From assembly GCF_902833055.1 (NCBI RefSeq), contig NZ_CADFEJ010000016.1:1-64000 (forward strand): DNA of 64,000 nt, in the 5' to 3' direction. The stretch comes from Burkholderia territorii. Its GTDB lineage: Bacteria > Pseudomonadota > Gammaproteobacteria > Burkholderiales > Burkholderiaceae. The translations under genes and the position numbers were made by a program. Shown piece after piece: positions 41,525-50,123 of this stretch (position 1 is the first letter of the stretch; the number at the start of each line of letters is the position of its first letter). The notes under the pieces are model-generated. The model made no database searches. It was given only the letters and a program-made list of their open reading frames with translations, and had not been told where the DNA came from.

Positions 41525-41918
41525 GCGAGAGAACATCCTTTCATTATCCATGCTCCACACAAACCTCTATTGCCGATGTGTCAATAATGGCGCTACGGCC
41601 GCTCTCGGCCGCCGCTGACTGCCTGTCGCGATCGCGCAACGTCGCTGACATCCGTTACGCAGTCCTGAGCACCCTCTTGATCTGCTGCGTTGCGGCAAAG
41701 CCTTGATGGCCGGGCCTCTCCGCCCACCCAGCCATTCTTGCGAGATTCAAAATACTGTATTGCCAGAAGCAATTTTCTTCTGCCCCCGCGCGAATCCGTA
41801 CACTGCAAATGGATTTCCGACGAGGGTGCCGCGCTCTACGCGCACGGCGTCGCCAACCCGCGATGCCGCCGATGCCCGCAGCAGGTTCGATCGATACCAT
41901 CCTGTTTGGAGACAGATC
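41525..41918 (+). other. Region upstream of the porin gene
   Basis: No further gene is supported. AT-rich patches (41735-41780) probably hold the porin promoter, and a short inverted repeat CAGAAG/CTTCTG (41764-41780) is visible, but I could not fix a -35/-10 pair. Confidence 0.4.
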
Positions 41919-43061
41919 ATGAAAAAGCCCCTGATCGTCGCCGCATTGACCGGCGTGTGTGCCACTGCCGCCCATGCGCAAAGCAGCGTCACGCTGTACG
42001 GCCTGATCGATGCCGGCATTACCTATACGAACAACCAGGGTGGTCACAGCGCGTGGCAGGAGACGAGCGGCTCGATCAACGGCAGCCGCTGGGGCCTGCG
42101 CGGTACCGAGGATCTCGGCGGCGGACTGAAAGCGATCTTCACGCTGGAAAACGGTTTCGGGATCAACAACGGCACGCTCAAGCAGAACGGCCGCGAATTC
42201 GGTCGTCAGGCCTTCGTCGGGCTTGCGCACGAGAGCTACGGCTCGCTCACGCTCGGCCGCCAATACGACAGCGTCGTCGATTTCCTCGGCCCGCTGTCGC
42301 TGACCGGCACCCAATACGGCGGTACGCAGTTCGCGCACCCGTTCGACAACGATAACCTGAACAATTCGTTTCGGATCAACAACTCGGTCAAGTATCAGAG
42401 TGCCAACTATGGCGGCCTGAAGTTCGGCGCGCTGTACGGCTTCTCGAATTCCAGCGATTTCTCGAACAACCGCGCATACAGCGTGGGCGCGTCGTACAGC
42501 TTCATGGGTTTCAACGTCGCGGCCGCGTACATGCAGCTGAACAACAACATCAACGCACTGTCGCTCGCGGCAAGCGATCCGGGCGCGGTGGCCGGCGACT
42601 GGACGTTCGCCGCCAGCCGGCAGCGCACCTGGGGCGCGGGCCTCAATTACGCGTTCGGGCCCGCGACGGCCGGCTTCGTGTTCACGCAGACGCGCCTGAC
42701 CGATTCGGCCCGGATCAGCGCCGGGCAGTCCGGTGTGACGGGCGGCATCCCGCTCGCCGGCGGCACGCGCTTCAACAATTACGAAGTGAACGGCCGCTAC
42801 GCGCTGACGCCGGCATTCTCGCTCGCCGGCTCCTACACGTACACCGACGGCCGACTCGACGGCCAGACGCCGAGCTGGCACCAGTTCAACCTGCAGGCCG
42901 ACTATGCGCTGTCCAAGCGCACCGACGTGTATCTGCAGGGCGAGTACCAGCGAGTCAACGCGGACGGCCTGGCGCTCGGCGCGAACATCAACGGGCTCGG
43001 CACCGCGTCGTCGACGAACAAGCAGATCGCCGTCACGGCCGGCATGCGCCACCGATTCTGA
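41919..43061 (+). CDS. Outer-membrane general porin (OmpC/OpcP-like)
   Basis: A 380-aa Gram-negative porin of the Burkholderia/Neisseria type, forming trimeric 16-strand diffusion channels. Signal peptide of 20 residues (ATAAHAQSS), first strand SVTLYGLIDAGITYT, loop-1 motif GSRWGLRGTEDLGGGLKAIF, the strand AFVGLAHESYGSLTLGRQYD, and a terminal GMRHRF with the C-terminal phenylalanine required by the BAM complex. GGAG is placed 7 bp before the ATG. Bordered by a candidate sRNA upstream, which is of interest because porins are frequent sRNA targets. Confidence 0.95.
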   Translation: MKKPLIVAALTGVCATAAHAQSSVTLYGLIDAGITYTNNQGGHSAWQETSGSINGSRWGLRGTEDLGGGLKAIFTLENGFGINNGTLKQNGREFGRQAFVGLAHESYGSLTLGRQYDSVVDFLGPLSLTGTQYGGTQFAHPFDNDNLNNSFRINNSVKYQSANYGGLKFGALYGFSNSSDFSNNRAYSVGASYSFMGFNVAAAYMQLNNNINALSLAASDPGAVAGDWTFAASRQRTWGAGLNYAFGPATAGFVFTQTRLTDSARISAGQSGVTGGIPLAGGTRFNNYEVNGRYALTPAFSLAGSYTYTDGRLDGQTPSWHQFNLQADYALSKRTDVYLQGEYQRVNADGLALGANINGLGTASSTNKQIAVTAGMRHRF

Positions 43062-43070
43062 GCGATGCGG

Positions 43071-43121
43071 CCGGCCCCCGCCGGGCCGGGACCATCATGA
43101 CGAAGCGCCCTACGGGGCGCT
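43071..43121. terminator. Tandem hairpins between porin and greB
   Basis: Two GC-rich stem-loops (43071-43089 and 43104-43121) lie between convergent genes. Neither has a good T-run, so termination is plausible but unproven. Confidence 0.4.
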
Positions 43122-43151
43122 CGTCGTATTCGGCTCGACAACGCTTGCTGC

Positions 43152-43715
43152 TCACGCGCTGCCCGGTGCCGGATAACGAACGTCGAGCACGTCGATCGGC
43201 TGGGGACCGGCCGGCGTCATCAGCGTGACGGTGTCGCCGATCCTCGCCTTGATGAGCGCCCGCGCGATCGGCGAGATCCAGCTGACGCAACCGCGATCGA
43301 GATCGACCTCGTCGATCCCGACGATCGTGACCGTGTGATCCTCGCCGTCCGGCGTCGCGTAATCGACGGTCGCGCCGAAGAACACCTGGTCGACATTCTC
43401 CTGCCGGCTCGCGTCGACGACTTCGGCGAGATCGAGCCGCTTCGTCAGGAAGCGGATCCGGCGGTCGATCTCCCGCAGCCGCCGCTTGCCGTAGATGTAA
43501 TCGCCGTTCTCGGACCGGTCGCCGTTCGACGCGGCCCACGATACCAACCGCACGACCTCGGGACGCTCGACGTCGATCAGGTTCAGGAGTTCGTCCCTGA
43601 GCCGCTTGTGACCGGCCGGGGTGATGTAGTTCTTCGTGCCCGCCGGAATCGCGGGTTGACCCGGGTCGAGATCGTCGTCGTCGCTGTCCGACTCTTTGAC
43701 AAACGCCTTGTTCAT
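43152..43715 (-). CDS. greB: Transcription elongation factor GreB
   Basis: A 187-aa Gre factor that rescues backtracked RNA polymerase by stimulating transcript cleavage. The N-terminal coiled coil (YITPAGHKRLRDELLNL, ASNGDRSENGDYIYGKRRLREIDRR) has the catalytic acidic tip within NGDRSENGDY, and the FKBP-like C-terminal domain ends in ISPIARALIKARIGDTV. A ~25-residue acidic extension (ESDSDDDDLDPG) precedes the usual start, common in Burkholderia. It lies downstream of spoT, separated by two tRNA-Arg genes on the opposite strand. Confidence 0.95.
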   Translation of the reverse strand: MNKAFVKESDSDDDDLDPGQPAIPAGTKNYITPAGHKRLRDELLNLIDVERPEVVRLVSWAASNGDRSENGDYIYGKRRLREIDRRIRFLTKRLDLAEVVDASRQENVDQVFFGATVDYATPDGEDHTVTIVGIDEVDLDRGCVSWISPIARALIKARIGDTVTLMTPAGPQPIDVLDVRYPAPGSA

Positions 43716-43827
43716 GATGCAGATTCAATACATGGATGACTGATGCATCAAGGGTACACGAACGCGGGCCACCCAAGATCGGGTGACATTTTTTGCGAAT
43801 AAGGCTTCCCTTTTTATACAACCCTGC

Positions 43828-43833
43828 TATACT
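43828..43833 (+). promoter_or_regulatory. -10 box upstream of the tRNA-Arg pair
   Basis: TATACT, 14 bp before the first tRNA-Arg. The -35 hexamer is not clear. Confidence 0.45.
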
Positions 43834-43846
43834 TCCGCTTCTGCGT

Positions 43847-43923
43847 GCGGCTGTAGCTCAGTTGGATAGAGTACTTGGCTACGAACCAAGGGGTCGTGGG
43901 TTCGAATCCTGCCAGCCGCGCCA
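43847..43923 (+). tRNA. tRNA-Arg (anticodon ACG), copy 1
   Basis: A 77-nt cloverleaf with acceptor GCGGCTG/CAGCCGC, D arm GCTCAGTTGGATAGAGT, anticodon loop CTACGAA, T arm GTGGGTTCGAATCCTGC, and an encoded CCA. Identical to copy 2, 61 bp downstream. Confidence 0.97.
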
Positions 43924-43984
43924 CCTTTTTGGGGGCCTTCCCATCGCAGAAGGTTCCGACAGTTGAAGTAGTACCGCTTTGCGT

Positions 43985-44061
43985 GCGGCTGTAGCTCAGT
44001 TGGATAGAGTACTTGGCTACGAACCAAGGGGTCGTGGGTTCGAATCCTGCCAGCCGCGCCA
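43985..44061 (+). tRNA. tRNA-Arg (anticodon ACG), copy 2
   Basis: Exact 77-nt duplicate of copy 1, also preceded by a similar GCTTTGCGT leader and with encoded CCA. Probably co-transcribed with copy 1, since a strong terminator follows only this copy. Confidence 0.97.
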
Positions 44062-44067
44062 CCTCAG

Positions 44068-44097
44068 AAGGGCCTTCCTCCGGGAAGGCCCTTTTTT
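44068..44097 (+). terminator. Terminator of the tRNA-Arg pair
   Basis: An 11-bp stem (44068-44078 with 44083-44093), TCCG loop and a run of T. Confidence 0.9.
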
Positions 44098-44243
44098 CTT
44101 TTCGCGCCCTTCCCTCTCTTCGGCCAGCGTTCGTTCGGCTCGAATCGGCTCGCCGCTGCACGACACCGCCCGCCCCGCGACACAAATGAAAACGGCGGCC
44201 CATGGCCGCCGTCGCATCGCGCCGCAAACCGCCCCGTGCGGCG

Positions 44244-46610
44244 TCAGTAATCCTGTCGCTCGCGCTCGATTCGCATGCCGCCGTCGTGACGCGCATGGAC
44301 GCTGTCGTCGGTCGAGCGCTCGCGCATGATCCGCATTACGTCCGGATTGGTCCGCACGCGCCGCATCACGTTCGCGAGATGCACGCGATCGCTGACCTGG
44401 ATCACGAACCGCAGCACCGTCGATTCGTGCGTCAAATCCTCGTCCATCGCGATGTGAACGATGTTCGCGTCGGCCGATGTGATGTCCGCGGCGACGCGCG
44501 CGAAAATGCCCTTCGTGTTCTTCACGAGCGCCTTCACCGCGACGTCGAACAGGCGACCGGGCTGCGGCGCCCACTCGACGTCGATCCAGCGCCCCGGATC
44601 GCGCCGATGGATGCGCTGCGCGACCCGGCAATCGGTCGTATGAATCGCCATCCCGAGGCCGATGCCGATATAGCCCATGATCGCATCGCCCGGAATCGGC
44701 CGGCAGCACGCCGACAGTTGCACGGACATCCCTTCGGTGCCGGTAATCACGACCGGCGGCGCATTGTGCGCGGGATGCCGCTCGGACTTCGGCAGATCGT
44801 CGTCCGCGTCGCGGCCGCTCATCAGCACCTCGATGCGCTTGGCCATCACCGCGGCGACGCGGCGGCCGAGGCCGATGTCCGCGAAGATTTCCTGGCGGCT
44901 CTTGTTGCCCGTCCACTGGACCAGCTTTTCCCACACCTCCGGGCCGACGTCGGCGAGCGCGAGGCCGTAACCCTTGAGGCTCTGGTCGACGAGCCGCTCG
45001 CCGAGCTGCACCGACTCGTTCAGGCGCATCGTCTTCAGGTAGTGACGGATCGCCGAACGCGCCTTGCCGGTGCGCACGAAACCGAGCCAAGCGGGGTTCG
45101 GCTTCGAATACGGCGCGGTGATCACCTCGACGATGTCGCCGCTCTTCAGCTCGGTACGCAGCGGCAGCAACTCGTTGTTGATCTTCACGGCCACGCACTG
45201 GTTGCCGAGATCGCTGTGGATCGAATACGCGAAATCGAGCGCCGTCGCGCCGCGCGGCAGCGCCATGATCTTGGACTTCGGCGTGAACACGTAGACCGCA
45301 TCCGGGAACAGGTCGATCTTCACGTGTTCGAGGAATTCGCTCGAATCGCCTGCTTCGCTCTGGATGTCGAGCAGCGACTTCAGCCACTGGTGCGCGCGCT
45401 TCTGCACGTCGTTCAGATCCGCGCCGCCATTCTTGTACAGCCAGTGCGCGGCCACGCCGGCCTCGGCGATCTCGTGCATCTTGCGCGTGCGCACCTGGAA
45501 CTCGATCGGCGCGCCGAACGGGCCGACGAGCGTCGTGTGCAGCGACTGATAGCCGTTGATCTTCGGGATCGCGATGTAGTCCTTGAACTTGCCGGGCACG
45601 GGCTTGTACAGCGAGTGCAACGCGCCGATGCACGTGTAGCAGTCGAGCGGATTGTCGACGACGACGCGAAAGCCGTACACGTCGAGCACCTGCGAAAACG
45701 ACAGCTGCTTGTCGCGCATCTTGCGATAGATGCTGTAGATCGTCTTTTCGCGGCCGGTGATCTCGACGTCGAGCTTCGCGTCGGCCATCACACGCTGAGC
45801 CGCCTCGAGGATCTTGCTGATCACCTCGCGGCGGTTGCCGCGCGCGGCCTTCACGGCCTTCTCGAGCGTCGCGTAGCGATGCGGGTTGAAGTTCGCGAAG
45901 CTCATGTCCTGCAGCTCGCGATACGTGTTGTTCAACCCGAGGCGGTGCGCGATCGGCGCGTAGATGTCGAGCGTCTCGCGTGCGACGCGGCGGCGCTTTT
46001 CCATCGGCACCGCGCCCAGCGTGCGCATGTTGTGCAGACGGTCGGCGAGCTTCACGAGGATGACCCGCACGTCGCGCGCCATCGCGAGCAGCATCTTGCG
46101 GAAGTTCTCGGCCTGCGCTTCCTCGCGGCTGCGGAACTCCATCTTGTCGAGCTTCGACAGGCCGTCGACCAGTTCGGCGACCTTCGGGCCGAACCGTTCG
46201 GCCAGCTCGCTCTTGGTCACGCCCTGGTCTTCCATCACGTCGTGCAGGAGCGCGGCCATCACGGCTTGCGCGTCGAGCTTCCAGCCGGCGCAGATTTCGG
46301 CGACGGCGACGGGATGGGTGATGTAGGGTTCGCCGCTCTGGCGATATTGACCGAGGTGGGCTTCGTCGCTGAAGTGGAACGCCGCCTTGACCTCTTTGAT
46401 TTCTTCCGGAGGGAGATACTCGGCAAGCGCGGCCGTCAGATTCGCGATCGAAACGACGCCGTGCTTGCGCGGCTGCTCCGGTGTGGCGGTCGGCCCGAAC
46501 AGATGCCGGAAGGACTGTTCGAGGACCGCGTCGATGTACTGGCGCGCAGGCGACTGGGCCGTGGCTTCGGTGGTCGAATCCGCGGAGGCGGACGATGGGG
46601 TGGTGCTCAT
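44244..46610 (-). CDS. spoT: Bifunctional (p)ppGpp synthetase/hydrolase
   Basis: A 788-aa Rel/SpoT enzyme making and degrading the stringent-response alarmone. Domains in order: HD hydrolase (GEPYITHPVAVAEI, ALLHDVMEDQGV, KLADRLHNMRTL), synthetase (GREKTIYSIYRKM, VYGFRVVVDN, GYQSLHTTLVGPFG), TGS (MALPRGATALDFAYSIHSDLG), a helical/zinc-finger-like region (CCRPIPGDAIMGYI) and a C-terminal ACT domain. The complete HD motif indicates active hydrolysis. It lies 66 bp downstream of rpoZ, in the conserved gmk-rpoZ-spoT order. Confidence 0.96.
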   Translation of the reverse strand: MSTTPSSASADSTTEATAQSPARQYIDAVLEQSFRHLFGPTATPEQPRKHGVVSIANLTAALAEYLPPEEIKEVKAAFHFSDEAHLGQYRQSGEPYITHPVAVAEICAGWKLDAQAVMAALLHDVMEDQGVTKSELAERFGPKVAELVDGLSKLDKMEFRSREEAQAENFRKMLLAMARDVRVILVKLADRLHNMRTLGAVPMEKRRRVARETLDIYAPIAHRLGLNNTYRELQDMSFANFNPHRYATLEKAVKAARGNRREVISKILEAAQRVMADAKLDVEITGREKTIYSIYRKMRDKQLSFSQVLDVYGFRVVVDNPLDCYTCIGALHSLYKPVPGKFKDYIAIPKINGYQSLHTTLVGPFGAPIEFQVRTRKMHEIAEAGVAAHWLYKNGGADLNDVQKRAHQWLKSLLDIQSEAGDSSEFLEHVKIDLFPDAVYVFTPKSKIMALPRGATALDFAYSIHSDLGNQCVAVKINNELLPLRTELKSGDIVEVITAPYSKPNPAWLGFVRTGKARSAIRHYLKTMRLNESVQLGERLVDQSLKGYGLALADVGPEVWEKLVQWTGNKSRQEIFADIGLGRRVAAVMAKRIEVLMSGRDADDDLPKSERHPAHNAPPVVITGTEGMSVQLSACCRPIPGDAIMGYIGIGLGMAIHTTDCRVAQRIHRRDPGRWIDVEWAPQPGRLFDVAVKALVKNTKGIFARVAADITSADANIVHIAMDEDLTHESTVLRFVIQVSDRVHLANVMRRVRTNPDVMRIMRERSTDDSVHARHDGGMRIERERQDY

Positions 46611-46676
46611 ATTCGCCTCCAGGTGGTCGAGTCGTTGCGCGCGTGGACTACATGGCTGGAACGGGCCGGATGCGCG

Positions 46677-46880
46677 TTACACCGGCACCTTCTTCAGCAT
46701 CTCGACGCCGACCTGGCCGGCAGCGATCTCGCGCAGCGCGACGACGGTCGGCTTGTCGCGGCTCTCGATCTTCGGCGTATGGCCTTGCGCGAGCTGCCGC
46801 GCGCGGTAAGTGGCGGCGAGCGCCAGTTCGAAGCGGTTGGGGATTTGCTTCAGGCAGTCTTCGACGGTAATGCGAGCCAT
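46677..46880 (-). CDS. rpoZ: RNA polymerase omega subunit
   Basis: A 67-aa omega subunit that helps fold and assemble beta' in RNA polymerase and contributes to the ppGpp binding site. The family core [21 protein letters not shown] and YRARQLAQG, then [16 protein letters not shown], is complete. It lies between gmk and spoT, all minus strand and closely spaced, probably one operon. Confidence 0.97.
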
Positions 46881-46938
46881 GTTGGTAATTCCTTCTGAAT
46901 ATAGTCCCTATTCTACCTTATGTCCCTCTACCCCCGCG

Positions 46939-47622
46939 TCATTCCGCGTGGGGCAAATGGATGCCGAGCTCGATGAACAGCTCGGCATGTCGCGCGTACT
47001 GCGAAGCAAAGCGCAGACGCGTCGCCGCGACGATGCATTCGAGCTCGGCCAGCGCACGATCGAAATTCTCGTTGATCACGACGTATTCCGCTTCGGACGC
47101 GTGCGCCATCTCGCTGCCCGCGGCGAGCAGGCGTCGCGTGATCACGTTCGGCTCGTCCTGGCCGCGCTTCTTCAGACGCTCCTCGAGCGCATCGAGCGAC
47201 GGCGGCAGAATGAAGATGCCGACCGCGTTGCGGAACTGCTTCTTCACCTGCTGCGCGCCCTGCCAGTCGATCTCGAGCAGCACGTCGTGGCCGCTCATCA
47301 TCTGCTCTTCGATCCAGACGCGCGACGTGCCGTAATAGTTGCCGTGCACTTCCGCGCTTTCGAGGAATTCGTGCGCGGCGTGGCGCGCGCGGAAATCCTC
47401 GACGGTCGTGAAGTGGTAGTGCTGGCCGTCCTGCTCGCCCGGGCGCGGCTTGCGCGTCGTGTACGAAATCGACAGGCAGATGTCGCGATCCTTCGACAGC
47501 AGCGCGTTCACGAGCGTCGACTTGCCGGCGCCCGACGGCGCGATGACCATGAACAGGTTGCCGGGATACACGCCGCCGTGCAGCGCATGCGACGCGTGGC
47601 CGTCGTGAGTGGGATGGGTCAT
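46939..47622 (-). CDS. gmk: Guanylate kinase
   Basis: A 227-aa enzyme that phosphorylates GMP to GDP. The P-loop APSGAGKSTLVNALL is at ~residues 28-42, with SYTTRKPRPGEQDG and YYGTSRVWIEEQMMSG for GMP binding, and VGIFILPPSLDALEERL in the lid. A ~20-residue His-rich extension precedes the core. It starts only 6 bp after yicC and precedes rpoZ. Confidence 0.96.
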   Translation of the reverse strand: MTHPTHDGHASHALHGGVYPGNLFMVIAPSGAGKSTLVNALLSKDRDICLSISYTTRKPRPGEQDGQHYHFTTVEDFRARHAAHEFLESAEVHGNYYGTSRVWIEEQMMSGHDVLLEIDWQGAQQVKKQFRNAVGIFILPPSLDALEERLKKRGQDEPNVITRRLLAAGSEMAHASEAEYVVINENFDRALAELECIVAATRLRFASQYARHAELFIELGIHLPHAE

Positions 47623-47628
47623 GTTGCG

Positions 47629-48552
47629 TTACTCCAGGTTTTGCACTTGCTCGCGCATCTGCTCGATCAACAGCTTGAGCGCCATCGATGCGTCGGCCAG
47701 TTCCTTCGCCGCCGCCTTCGAGCCGAGCGTGTTTGCTTCTCGATTCAGTTCCTGCATCATGAAGTCGAGACGCTTGCCGACGCGGCCGCCCTTCTCGATC
47801 ACGTGACGCGTTTCGTTCAGGTGCGCGGTGAGTCGCGACAGCTCTTCCGCGATGTCGATCCGGATGCCGTACATCGTCACTTCCTGACGAATGCGTTCCG
47901 CGGCTTCCTCGCGCGTGACGATCGGCGCGCTGCCTTCGGGCGCCGCGAGGCCGAGCGCTTCCTGCAGCCGCTCGACGATCTTCTGCTGATGCTTCGCGAT
48001 CAGCTCCGGCACGAGCGGCGTGATGCGCGCGACGATCGCCTCCATTTCGGTGACGTTCGACAGCAGCATCGTCGCCAGTTGCGCGCCTTCGCGCGAACGC
48101 ACGACGACGAGCTCGCCGATCGCTTCCTTGCCGCACGCGAGCACCGCATCGCGGATCGCGTCGGCCGACACGCCGCTCTCGGCGAGCACGCCCGGCCAGC
48201 GCAGAATCTCGCCCGCGCGCAGGCGGCCGACGCCCGGAAACGAATCGAGCACCGAGCGCTCGAGCTCCGCGAGCTGGCCGAGGGCCGTCTGGTTCAGCGC
48301 GCCGGCGCCGATGCTCTGCTCGCCGCGCTGCAGGTTGATGCGCACGTCGACCTTGCCGCGCGAGAGCTTGTTCATCAGCATTTCGCGCAGCGCGGGCTCG
48401 CACGCGCGCACGTCGTCCGGCATGCGGAAATTCAGGTCGAGGAAGCGCGAGTTCACGGTGCGCAGTTCGACCGACACGCTGGTGCCGCCGTTGCCGGTGG
48501 CCGTGGCGAGTTCGCGCGTCGCGCTCGCATAGCCCGTCATGCTGTAGATCAT
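47629..48552 (-). CDS. yicC: YicC-family endoribonuclease
   Basis: A 307-aa protein of the YicC/YloC family, shown in other bacteria to be an RNA-cleaving enzyme acting on small RNAs and mRNAs. The N-terminal domain starts MIYSMTGYASATREL and has ELRTVNSRFLDLNFRMP; the C-terminal DUF1732 part ends GKRLDFMMQELNREANTLGSK. Length is slightly above the usual ~290 because of a Gly-rich insertion near residue 20. It heads the yicC-gmk-rpoZ-spoT cluster, divergent from rph. Confidence 0.95.
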   Translation of the reverse strand: MIYSMTGYASATRELATATGNGGTSVSVELRTVNSRFLDLNFRMPDDVRACEPALREMLMNKLSRGKVDVRINLQRGEQSIGAGALNQTALGQLAELERSVLDSFPGVGRLRAGEILRWPGVLAESGVSADAIRDAVLACGKEAIGELVVVRSREGAQLATMLLSNVTEMEAIVARITPLVPELIAKHQQKIVERLQEALGLAAPEGSAPIVTREEAAERIRQEVTMYGIRIDIAEELSRLTAHLNETRHVIEKGGRVGKRLDFMMQELNREANTLGSKAAAKELADASMALKLLIEQMREQVQNLE

Positions 48553-48690
48553 GGTTCGTCTCGCCGTCTGGGTGCCCTTGGCGGGCGGGAAAATGTCGAG
48601 GCGCCCGGCGCATTGCAAGGCGCGGGGCGGGAAGCGCGCATTATCCCATTTTTGCGCGCCACCCCGCCGGGCAAGGCTGCCGTTCGGCGC

Positions 48691-48696
48691 TAAAAT
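48691..48696 (+). promoter_or_regulatory. -10 box candidate for rph
   Basis: TAAAAT in the context cggcgcTAAAATcg, 31 bp before the rph ATG in the 174-bp yicC-rph divergent gap. No obvious -35. Confidence 0.4.
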
Positions 48697-48726
48697 CGGG
48701 GTTTCCTCTTCCGTCCACGATTCCCC

Positions 48727-49467
48727 ATGACGTCTTCCCTGTCCCGCCCGAGCGGCCGCCGCGCCGACGAACTGCGCAAGGTCGCCCTCACGCGCCATTA
48801 CACGAAACATGCCGAAGGCTCGGTACTCGTCGAATTCGGCGATACCAAGGTGATCTGCACCGCGAGCGTCGCCGAACGCGTGCCCGAATTCCTGCGTGAT
48901 CGCGGCCAGGGCTGGCTGACCGCGGAATACGGGATGCTGCCGCGCGCGACGCACACGCGCAGCGACCGTGAAGCCGCGCGCGGCAAGCAGACGGGCCGCA
49001 CGCAGGAAATTCAGCGCCTGATCGGCCGCGCGCTGCGCGCGGTGTTCGATCTCGAGGCGCTCGGCCCGCGCACGATTCACATCGACTGCGACGTGATCCA
49101 GGCCGACGGCGGCACGCGCACGGCCAGCATCACCGGCGCGTTCGTCGCCGCGCACGACGCCGTGTCGAAGCTGATCGCGGCCGGCAAGCTCGCGCGCTCG
49201 CCGATCACCGATCACGTCGCCGCGATCTCGGTCGGCGTGTACGAAGGCGCGCCGGTGCTCGACCTCGACTACGCGGAAGACTCGCGCTGCGACACCGACA
49301 TGAACGTCGTGATGACGGGTGCCGGCGGCTTCGTCGAAGTCCAGGGCACCGCCGAGGGCGTGCCGTTCTCGCGCGACGAGATGAACGCGCTGCTCGACCT
49401 CGCGCAAAGCGGAATCGGCCAGCTCGTGCAGCTGCAGAAAGACGTGCTGGGCGCCGGCCATGTCTGA
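48727..49467 (+). CDS. rph: Ribonuclease PH
   Basis: A 246-aa phosphorolytic exoribonuclease that trims tRNA 3' ends. Family motifs are RADELRKVALTRHYTKHAEGSVL, GWLTAEYGMLPRATHTR, GRTQEIQRLIGRALRA (phosphate-binding Arg) and DLDYAEDSRCDTDMNVV (catalytic Asp). The C-terminus is full length, unlike the frameshifted K-12 copy. Its stop overlaps rdgB by 8 bp; first gene of rph-rdgB-hemW. Confidence 0.97.
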   Translation: MTSSLSRPSGRRADELRKVALTRHYTKHAEGSVLVEFGDTKVICTASVAERVPEFLRDRGQGWLTAEYGMLPRATHTRSDREAARGKQTGRTQEIQRLIGRALRAVFDLEALGPRTIHIDCDVIQADGGTRTASITGAFVAAHDAVSKLIAAGKLARSPITDHVAAISVGVYEGAPVLDLDYAEDSRCDTDMNVVMTGAGGFVEVQGTAEGVPFSRDEMNALLDLAQSGIGQLVQLQKDVLGAGHV

Positions 49468-50089
49468 CGATCGCACCGTCGCGCCGCTGTCGCGCATCGT
49501 GCTCGCGTCGAACAACGCGGGCAAGCTGCGCGAGTTCACCGCGCTGTTCTCGACGGTCGGCATTGAGATCGTGCCGCAGGGCGAGCTGGCCGTGCCGGAG
49601 GCGGAAGAGCCGTTCGGCACGTTCATCGAGAACGCGCTGACAAAAGCGCGCCATGCGTCGCGGCTCACCGGGCTGCCGGCGATCGCCGACGATTCGGGCC
49701 TGTGCGTGCGCGCGCTGCGCGGCGCGCCGGGCGTCTATTCGGCGCGCTACGCCCAGCGCGCGGGCGGCGCCAAGGGCGACGCGGCGAACAACGCGTACCT
49801 CGTCGAGCAGCTGCGCGGCGTCCACGACCGGCGCGCATACTATTGCTGCGTGCTCGCGCTGGTGCGCCATGCGGACGATCCCGAGCCGCTGTTTGCCGAA
49901 GGCCGCTGGGAAGGCGAGATCGTCGACACGCCGCGCGGCGAGCACGGATTCGGCTACGACCCGTATTTTTACCTGCCGTCGCTCGGCGCGACGGCGGCCG
50001 AACTCGAGCCGGCCATGAAGAACACGCACAGCCATCGCGCGCTCGCATTGAAGGCGTTGCTCGCGCGGCTCGCGGAGGAACCGGCATGA
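49460..50089 (+). CDS. rdgB: XTP/dITP pyrophosphatase (HAM1 family)
   Basis: A 209-aa housecleaning enzyme that hydrolyses dITP/XTP to monophosphates and keeps deaminated purines out of DNA. Motifs: VLASNNAGKLREF (triphosphate loop), FIENALTKARHASRLTGLPAIADDSGLCV (metal Asp; seen in parts) and GFGYDPYFYLP. The start overlaps rph by 8 bp and hemW follows after 34 bp, so the three are translated from one mRNA. Confidence 0.96.
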   Translation: MSDDRTVAPLSRIVLASNNAGKLREFTALFSTVGIEIVPQGELAVPEAEEPFGTFIENALTKARHASRLTGLPAIADDSGLCVRALRGAPGVYSARYAQRAGGAKGDAANNAYLVEQLRGVHDRRAYYCCVLALVRHADDPEPLFAEGRWEGEIVDTPRGEHGFGYDPYFYLPSLGATAAELEPAMKNTHSHRALALKALLARLAEEPA

Positions 50090-50123
50090 TCGTCCTCGTC
50101 ACGCATTCGCAACCGGAGGCCGC

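Noticed and set aside
43924..43984. Separate promoter for the second tRNA-Arg
   Set aside because: The 61-bp spacer has no convincing -35/-10 pair, so co-transcription with the first copy is simpler.
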